Assembly (NCBI RefSeq): GCF_019880225.1
Contig: NZ_CP082284.1
Location: 930,001-994,000 of the forward strand
Source: Halobaculum rubrum
Lineage (GTDB): Archaea > Halobacteriota > Halobacteria > Halobacteriales > Haloferacaceae
DNA: 64,000 nt
Direction: 5' to 3'
Positions 58,648 through 64,000 of this stretch are shown here, one piece after another. Position 1 is the first letter of the stretch, and the number at the start of each line of letters is the position of its first letter. A program made the position numbers and the translations under genes. A model generated the notes under the pieces. It did no database searches and was not told the DNA's origin. It worked only from the letters and a program-made list of their open reading frames with translations.

Positions 58648-59733
58648 CTACGCCGTCGCGTCGCCGGTTCCGCCAACCTCCGTCTCCGCGGGCTCATCAC
58701 CACGGCGCCCGGTTCGGCGGGCGTTGAGCGCGAGGACCACCGCGCCCGCGCCGACGACCGTGAGCGCGAGCCGGAACAGGCCGCCGCCCGGGACGAACTG
58801 CGAGAGGCCGACGAGGAGCACGCCGACAACGAGCGCGATCCACCGCGCGGCGGAGCCCTCGTCGCGGTCGAGCGCCCGCAGCGCCGCCGTCCCGAGGACG
58901 TACGCGCCGAACACCAATCCGATCCAGACGAACAGGCCGTAGCCGGCCGCTCCCAAGAGCGCGAGCGGAATGCCGACGATCGTGATCGCGAACAGGACCA
59001 GCAGGACGGGCACGAGCACGAGCGCCGCGATGCCGACGCCCCCGCTGCGGGCAGCGCGCTCGATGCCCGTCGCCTCGACCTCGCTCACGAACCGCGGCAC
59101 GGCCAGCAGCAGGACCGCACCTAACGCGAGGTGCGCGAGCACGGCGTACAGGGCGCTGAGCCACGTGGGGACCGTGAACTGTAGCCCGGTGAACGCCGTG
59201 TTGCCGAGATCGACCGCGCGCACCTCTCCGGCGACCTGACCGTCGTTGACGAGCGACTGGACGTCGTGCCGGAGGTCGCCCTCGATCGACGCCGACGAGC
59301 CCACGCGGAGCGTCTCGGCGGCGACCGTGACGGTCCCGCCGACGGCGCCGTCGAGCAGAGCCTCCCCGGCGGCGATGTCGAGGTCTCCGCCGACCTCGCC
59401 CGACTCGCGAAGCGTGAACGACCCGGTCGCGAGTTCGACCGACCCCTCGACCGTGCCCTCGACTGTCACTGCACCGGCGCTCCCGCTGAGGTCGCCGGTC
59501 ACGACGCCCGTCTCGGCGATCACGACCGTTCCGCCAACGGCGTTCACGTCGCCGTCGACGGTTCCGCGGACGATCACGGTGCCGCCGACCGCGTCGAGAT
59601 CGTCGCCGATCGTCTCGCCCTCGGCGACGACGACCGTTCCACCGAACTGCGATTCCGCGGCCGCGACGGGCGCGCTCGCCGTCACGACGACGAGGAGCAC
59701 GACCACCAACGACCGCATCGCTGCGCTGTTCAT
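58648..59733 (-). CDS. Polymer-forming (bactofilin-like) membrane protein
   Basis: 361 residues. A signal-like N-helix (MRSLVVVLLVVVTASAPVAAAES) is followed by about 130 residues of short Gly/Val/Thr repeats (GGTVVVAEGETIGDDLDAVGG, GTVDGDVNAVGGTV, GTVEGSVELATGSF) that look like a beta-helical bactofilin fold outside the cell. Four hydrophobic helices follow (about 190-320). This polymer domain plus membrane domain pattern is common in haloarchaea; it may form a surface scaffold. ATG 59733 is preferred; GTTTATGC upstream is the TATA candidate. Confidence 0.78.
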   Translation of the reverse strand: MNSAAMRSLVVVLLVVVTASAPVAAAESQFGGTVVVAEGETIGDDLDAVGGTVIVRGTVDGDVNAVGGTVVIAETGVVTGDLSGSAGAVTVEGTVEGSVELATGSFTLRESGEVGGDLDIAAGEALLDGAVGGTVTVAAETLRVGSSASIEGDLRHDVQSLVNDGQVAGEVRAVDLGNTAFTGLQFTVPTWLSALYAVLAHLALGAVLLLAVPRFVSEVEATGIERAARSGGVGIAALVLVPVLLVLFAITIVGIPLALLGAAGYGLFVWIGLVFGAYVLGTAALRALDRDEGSAARWIALVVGVLLVGLSQFVPGGGLFRLALTVVGAGAVVLALNARRTGRRGDEPAETEVGGTGDATA

Positions 59734-59842
59734 AGCAACCCACTGTTTCAAATGTGAACGCATAAACACGTGTGGCGATTGCACAGCACGGCACACGCCG
59801 GGCGGGAGGAGGACGCCGACAGGGCAGCGAGTGGTGACGCGG

Positions 59843-61717
59843 TCAGACGTGCGCGTCGAGGAAGTCAGCGATCGCCTCGAACTCCTCGATCAGGTTCTCG
59901 CGGCTCGTCGTGTGGTGTCCCTCGTCCTCGAAAACCAGCGTCTCGACGGGGACGCCCTGCTCGCGGACCGCCTCGGCAACCTGCTTTGCCTCGCCGACCG
60001 GGACGCGCGGGTCGTTCGCGCCGTGCTGGACGAACAGCGGACACCGGACCTCCTCGATGTGCGAGAGCGGCGATATCGACTGCAGGAGCTCGTAGTCGTC
60101 CTCGAGACTGCCGTACTCGGCCTCGCGGTGGCTCCGGCGCCACTCGCCGGTGTTCTCGAGGAACGTCGTGAAGTCCGCGATGCCGACGAAGTCGACGGCC
60201 GCGGCCCACAGGTCGGGGTACTCGGTAATAGCCGCCAGCACCATGAAGCCGCCGTAGGAGCGCCCGTACGCGACGATGCGGTCGTCGTCGATCGCGGCCT
60301 GCCCGTGGAGCCATTCGACGCCGGCGGCGACATCCGCCACCGAGTCCATCCGCTTCTCCACGTCGTCGAGGTGCGAGTACGCTTTTCCGTAGCCCGAGGA
60401 GCCGCGGACGTTCGGCTCCAACACCGCGTACCCGCGGTTCAGGAAGTACTGCTTCGTCGGATAGAACCACGGTCGGCGCTGGTGCTCGGGGCCGCCGTGG
60501 ATATCGACGATGGCCGGTACCTGTTCGTCCGGATCCGCCGGGTCCACGCCCGGCGGGAGCGTCCAGTAGGCCGGGATCTCGCGGTCATCGAACGTCTCGT
60601 AGTGGACCGTCTCCGGCGCGTGAAACGCCGTGTCCGGGAGGCCGTTGCGGCCGACGGGGGTCCAGTCGGTGACCGAGTCGTCGCCGGCGCCGAGCGCGAC
60701 CTCCCGGACGCCGTACGGCTCCGTCGGCGACGTGTGCGTGTACGCGAGTCGCTCGGCGTCGGGGCCGAACGTGAGCCCCTGGACGATACCGTCGATCGCG
60801 GGCGCCTCGACCGGCCGGAGTTCCGGGTCGTCCGCGTCGCCGGCGAGCGTCCCCGCGTGCAGCGACGAGTAGCCGCCCTCGTTGACCGCGTACGCGAGAC
60901 GGCCGGCGTCGCGGTCGAACGCGAGCGCATCCACGTCCCACGCCTCGGTTCCCGGCTCCCCCGCCCCCTCGTCGTCCCCGGCGACGGGTGTCACCGCGCC
61001 AGATTCGAGCGAAAGGCGGCCGACGTAGGCCGTGTCGCTGTCGCGGTTCGTCACACACAGCAGGCCGCCCTCGCCGTCGAAGTGGACGTGCGAGTACGTC
61101 GCCTCGGAGCCGTCCGAGAGCGTCCGCGTGTCCCCGGAGTCGAGGTCGAGCACGAACAGGTCCTCGTCGTAGCTCGAGTGCGCCTTCGTGAGCACCAGCC
61201 GGTCGCCGCCGGGGCCGAACGCGGCGACGTTCAGCCAGCCGCCGGGCCCATCGTACACGCGCTCGGGGTCGCCCGCCTGCGTCTCCGGACCCCCGACCTC
61301 CTGCACGTACACGTCGAACCGCCCGTCGTCCTCGCGGTTGGCCGCGTAGGCGATCTGGTCGCCGTCGGGCCCCCACGCGCCCCACGCGTGCTTCGACTCG
61401 GGATCGTCGGTGAGCGGGCGCTCGACGCCCGTGGCGAGGTCATAGTGGATGAGCTGGTCGCGCTCGTTGCTCCCGCGGTCCATGGCGTACACGAACGACT
61501 CGTCGGCGGGCGAGGCCGCGAGCGCGGAGACGCGCTCCTCGTGCGGGGTGAGCCGCGTCGGCCACGCGCCGGCCTCGTCGGCGGTCCACACCTGCGGGGT
61601 GCCCGAAGTGTCCGCGAGGAAGAGGAGGCGGCCCTCCGGGGTGAGCGTGGGCGAGTCGACGTGTTCGATCGCGAGGAACCGGGCGACGCCGGAGCCGGCG
61701 GCGACTGTGTCAGGCAT
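59843..61717 (-). CDS. S9 family prolyl oligopeptidase-like peptidase
   Basis: 624 residues. Residues 1-370 form a seven-bladed beta-propeller with TolB/DPP-like repeats (LTPEGRLLFLADTSGTPQVW, WGPDGDQIAYAANRED, FGPDAERLAYTH). The alpha/beta-hydrolase domain holds the triad: Ser487 in YGRSYGGFMV, Asp in HGANDPRVPVGEA, His in EDEGHHTTSREN; VDIHGGPE is the oxyanion motif. It is cytoplasmic and would trim short peptides or acylpeptides. ATG 61717. A 67-nt gap separates it from the M20 gene upstream on the same strand. Confidence 0.9.
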   Translation of the reverse strand: MPDTVAAGSGVARFLAIEHVDSPTLTPEGRLLFLADTSGTPQVWTADEAGAWPTRLTPHEERVSALAASPADESFVYAMDRGSNERDQLIHYDLATGVERPLTDDPESKHAWGAWGPDGDQIAYAANREDDGRFDVYVQEVGGPETQAGDPERVYDGPGGWLNVAAFGPGGDRLVLTKAHSSYDEDLFVLDLDSGDTRTLSDGSEATYSHVHFDGEGGLLCVTNRDSDTAYVGRLSLESGAVTPVAGDDEGAGEPGTEAWDVDALAFDRDAGRLAYAVNEGGYSSLHAGTLAGDADDPELRPVEAPAIDGIVQGLTFGPDAERLAYTHTSPTEPYGVREVALGAGDDSVTDWTPVGRNGLPDTAFHAPETVHYETFDDREIPAYWTLPPGVDPADPDEQVPAIVDIHGGPEHQRRPWFYPTKQYFLNRGYAVLEPNVRGSSGYGKAYSHLDDVEKRMDSVADVAAGVEWLHGQAAIDDDRIVAYGRSYGGFMVLAAITEYPDLWAAAVDFVGIADFTTFLENTGEWRRSHREAEYGSLEDDYELLQSISPLSHIEEVRCPLFVQHGANDPRVPVGEAKQVAEAVREQGVPVETLVFEDEGHHTTSRENLIEEFEAIADFLDAHV

Positions 61718-61784
61718 ACGCTCACGGCGTGCGCCTCGCGGCTAAAGCGTTCGGCAGGCGGCGAACGAGACGGGCCGGCGCCGA

Positions 61785-63245
61785 CTACAGGTCGGCCTCG
61801 GCGACCCGCTCCAGGAACGCCGCCGTGGTCCGGATCCCGTTCTCGAAGCAGTCCAGGTCGAGGTGCTCGTTCGGCGAGTGGTTCCCCTGATCGGGGTTCG
61901 CGTACGGCACCACGAGCACGGGCACGTCCGACAGCGCGTCGACGCGGCGGAAGAACGCCGCCGGGAGCGACCCGCCCAGCACCGGTAACTCGACCGGTTC
62001 CGCGTCCCACACGGCCGACAGCGCGTCGATCACGGGCCCCGCAGCCGGCGACCCGACGGGCGTCTTCATCGGCGGGAAGCCGGTGCCCTTGGTGACCTCC
62101 ACGTCCGGGTGTACGCCGGCGACGTGCTCCTCGATCCGCTCGAAGACCGTGTCGGGGTCCTGTCCGGGGACGAGCCGGGAGTCGAGCTTCGCGGTCGCGG
62201 TCCGCGGGATGGCGGTCTTGCTCCCCTCGCCCTGATAGCCGGCGTCGAGACCGTTCACCGTGACTGTCGGCTCCAACAGCAGGCGCTCGTAGTAGTCGCG
62301 CTCGGTCGCGAAGTGGGTGAGGTCCAACTCCTCGCGCACCTCGTCGGCGTCGTTCGGGAGGCGCTCGACCAGCTCGCGGTCGGCGTCGGTCAGCTCGATG
62401 CCGTCGTGGAAGCCGTCGACGGCGACGCGGTCGCCGCCGCTGGGGTAGCCCCGGTCTGGATCCGTACCCTCGCCGTACTCGGTGAAGGACGCGACGACCT
62501 CCGCGAGTTCGGTGGCGGCGTTCGGAACCGGCCCGCCGAAGTTGCCGGAGTGGAGGTCCGCGTTCGCGGTCTCGAGCTCCAACTGGAACGTGAGGATCCC
62601 GCGGTTCCCGTAGATGAGCGTCGGTCGCCCCGAGCGGTGCTGTGGGCCGTCGGCGACGTATATGAGATCCGCGTCGCGAACGGCGGCGGCCGCGGGAGCG
62701 TCCGAGTCGGCGCCGGGGTCGTCGACGCCGGTTTCTCCATCCAGATACGCCTTCAACCCGAGGCTCCCGCTCTCCTCGCCGCCCTCGACGAGCAGCTTCA
62801 CCGTCACCTCCGGCACCGCGTCGGCGGCCGCAAGCGCGTCCAGCGCGAACGCGTGGGTCGTGAACTGCCCCTTGTTGTCGCCGGCGCCGCGGCAGTAGAC
62901 GCTCCCATCGCGAACCGTCGGCTCGAACGGCGACGAGTCCCACTGCCCGGGGTGCTCGGCCGGCTGCACGTCGTAGTGGCCGTAGAACAAGACCGTCGGG
63001 GCGTCCGGGTCGGCGGCGACACGCTCGCCGTACACGAGGGGATAGCGATCCGTCTCGATCCGCCGGGCGTCGAGGCCGTGGTCGGCGAGCAGGTCCCGGA
63101 CGGCGTCCGCGCCGGCGTCCATCCCCTCGCCCGTGGCGCTCACCGTCGGCAGTCGCAGGAGGTCGAACAGCGACTCGCGGTAGTCGTCGAGGCGCTCGGC
63201 GATCGCCGGATCGGCGGCGGTCGCGGACGCGGATGCGTCGGACAT
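61785..63245 (-). CDS. M20 family metallopeptidase (dipeptidase)
   Basis: 486 residues. Zinc ligands: His in VLFYGHYDVQPAE, bridging Asp in GAGDNKGQFTTH, catalytic Glu pair in LVEGGEESGS, Asp in IYVADGPQHRSGRP, and a C-terminal His in NPDQGNHSPNEHLDL. A lid domain with TFQLELETANADLHSGNFGGPV lies between. The DUG1/carnosinase-like branch cuts dipeptides and tripeptides, which suits the peptidase downstream. ATG 63245. Confidence 0.92.
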   Translation of the reverse strand: MSDASASATAADPAIAERLDDYRESLFDLLRLPTVSATGEGMDAGADAVRDLLADHGLDARRIETDRYPLVYGERVAADPDAPTVLFYGHYDVQPAEHPGQWDSSPFEPTVRDGSVYCRGAGDNKGQFTTHAFALDALAAADAVPEVTVKLLVEGGEESGSLGLKAYLDGETGVDDPGADSDAPAAAAVRDADLIYVADGPQHRSGRPTLIYGNRGILTFQLELETANADLHSGNFGGPVPNAATELAEVVASFTEYGEGTDPDRGYPSGGDRVAVDGFHDGIELTDADRELVERLPNDADEVREELDLTHFATERDYYERLLLEPTVTVNGLDAGYQGEGSKTAIPRTATAKLDSRLVPGQDPDTVFERIEEHVAGVHPDVEVTKGTGFPPMKTPVGSPAAGPVIDALSAVWDAEPVELPVLGGSLPAAFFRRVDALSDVPVLVVPYANPDQGNHSPNEHLDLDCFENGIRTTAAFLERVAEADL

Positions 63246-63336
63246 ACCCGCTACTGTGCGACCGGAGCCTTCGCCCTTTGCCCGCCGGCGCGGCGTGCCG
63301 GTACCCCGAACCGAGGGTCGTTGCTAACACAGTACC

Positions 63337-63380
63337 ACTTTCAATGCTAAAGTTAATATTCCAGTGGTCTTTATTAATAA
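63337..63380 (+). promoter_or_regulatory. Promoter/operator region of ZnuA-like gene
   Basis: TTAATATT at 63353-63360 is 27-34 nt before ATG 63387, consistent with a leaderless start. Just upstream is ACTTT-CAATGCT-AAAGT (63337-63353, inverted 5-bp arms). Between TATA and ATG is a perfect 10-bp palindrome TTATTAATAA (63371-63380). A metal-responsive repressor binding here would block transcription. Confidence 0.5.
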
Positions 63381-63386
63381 CCAGAG

Positions 63387-64000
63387 ATGGAACACACGCG
63401 ACGAGCCGTCCTCGGAGCCGTCGGTGGGGTCGGCGCGGGCACAGTAGCCGGCTGTCTGGGTTCGCGCGCGGACGGCGGTGCGACCGCCGGCGACGACGCG
63501 GGAGCGGGCGATGCGGCGGTACAGGCGACGTTCTTCGTTTTCGGCGATCTCGCGAGCGCGGTCGCCGGCGACGCGACGAGCACTGACCTGTTGGTTCCGG
63601 TCGGACAGCACGGTCACGGCTGGGAGCCCGGGCCGCGTGTCCGCGAGTCGATCCGGGCCGCCGACCTCCTCGTCCACGGAATGTCGGGGTTCCAGCCGTG
63701 GGCCGACGACATCGCCGTCGACCTCGCGGCCGACGACGCCGGCGTCCGGACCGTCGACGCCAGCGCCGACGTGGACCTGCTGGCGCCCGACGAGGAGGGT
63801 GACCACGACCACGGCGCCGAGGAGGACCACAACCACGACGAACACGAAACCGAGACCGACCACCACAACGAACACGAAACCGAGACCGACCACCACGACG
63901 AGCACGAGGGCGATGAGGATCACGGCCACGGAGCCGGAACGGATCCTCACTTCTGGATGGACCCGCTGCGCGTCCGCACCGCGGTCGGAACCGTCCGGGA
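63387..64000 (+). CDS. ZnuA-like metal ABC transporter substrate-binding lipoprotein, C-terminus cut
   Basis: 204 codons to the window edge. MEHTRRAVLGAVGGVGAGTVAGC is a Tat-type signal with a lipobox; Cys23 would be lipidated. Cluster A-I features follow: VQATFFVFGDLASAVAGD, then VGQHGHGWEPGPRVRESIRAADLLVHGMSGFQPW, where GQHGHGWEP holds the first metal-binding His. A His/Asp/Glu-rich loop around residues 135-185, as in zinc-specific ZnuA, contains a duplicated 10-residue unit. HFWMDPLRV at the end is the next family motif. It would capture Zn2+ or Mn2+ outside the cell; permease and ATPase genes probably follow beyond the edge. Confidence 0.9.
   Translation, partial: MEHTRRAVLGAVGGVGAGTVAGCLGSRADGGATAGDDAGAGDAAVQATFFVFGDLASAVAGDATSTDLLVPVGQHGHGWEPGPRVRESIRAADLLVHGMSGFQPWADDIAVDLAADDAGVRTVDASADVDLLAPDEEGDHDHGAEEDHNHDEHETETDHHNEHETETDHHDEHEGDEDHGHGAGTDPHFWMDPLRVRTAVGTVR

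Overview
The window is chromosomal DNA of a haloarchaeon (class Halobacteria). GC content is very high and the proteins are rich in Asp and Glu. Many starts look leaderless, with a TATA-like box about 25-30 nt upstream of ATG or GTG. The marker genes fit: halorhodopsin, an archaellin, archaeal GGGP synthase, KEOPS Pcc1, RNA polymerase subunit P, TruD, Pth2, archaeal pantoate kinase with phosphopantothenate synthetase, and a ThiR-type regulator. Genus cannot be fixed from the sequence; a Halorubrum- or Halobaculum-like organism is plausible.

Layout. 1-4.2 kb: a gene cut by the left edge, a DUF2237 protein, a small zinc ribbon, a decayed IS200/IS605-type element end, a methyltransferase, and a HAD phosphatase/APH-type kinase pair. 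4.5-11.9 kb: a type IV pilus-like operon (secretion ATPase, membrane platform, five small N-anchored pilin-like proteins), seven genes joined by overlapping stop/start codons, with a short divergent ORF sharing its promoter. 12-19 kb: CopD-like protein, two DUF2249 proteins, halorhodopsin, a CaiB/BaiF CoA-transferase, DsrE-like protein, SDR, MFS transporter. 19.2-23 kb: a three-gene operon led by a MinD/ParA ATPase, then a sulfatase-like protein. 23-28.7 kb: an information-processing block (DUF3194, prefoldin beta, Pcc1, RpoP, eL43, DUF2103, TruD, Pth2) with unusual palindromic and tandem repeats between genes. 29.3-36.8 kb: YIP1-like protein, dcd, ThiR, methyltransferase, GST-like reductase, a solitary archaellin, aminotransferase, SHOCT protein, SDR. 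36.8-43.6 kb: halocyanin-like protein, a winged-helix regulator with two small membrane proteins, a 1275-residue pentapeptide-repeat protein ending in a K+ channel pore, and a membrane-anchored sulfite-oxidase-like protein. 43.7-52.4 kb: Nudix, PPS and pantoate kinase (CoA synthesis), cupin, a UPF0175/PIN toxin-antitoxin pair with palindromic operators, AspRS, histidine kinase, GGGP synthase, membrane protein. 52.6-64 kb: topoisomerase I, class C beta-lactamase-like hydrolase, creatininase-family protein, methyltransferase, polymer-forming membrane protein, S9 and M20 peptidases, and the start of a ZnuA-like metal-binding lipoprotein cut by the right edge.

The most unusual features are the pentapeptide-repeat/K+ channel fusion with its internal repeat of about 94 residues, the MinD-like operon with two unrecognised partners, a eL43 ribosomal protein without its zinc cysteines, a BAT-type regulator that stops where its HTH should begin, and a family of small palindromes that also seems to have entered the topA coding sequence. 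All family assignments rest on reading motifs; no database search was run.
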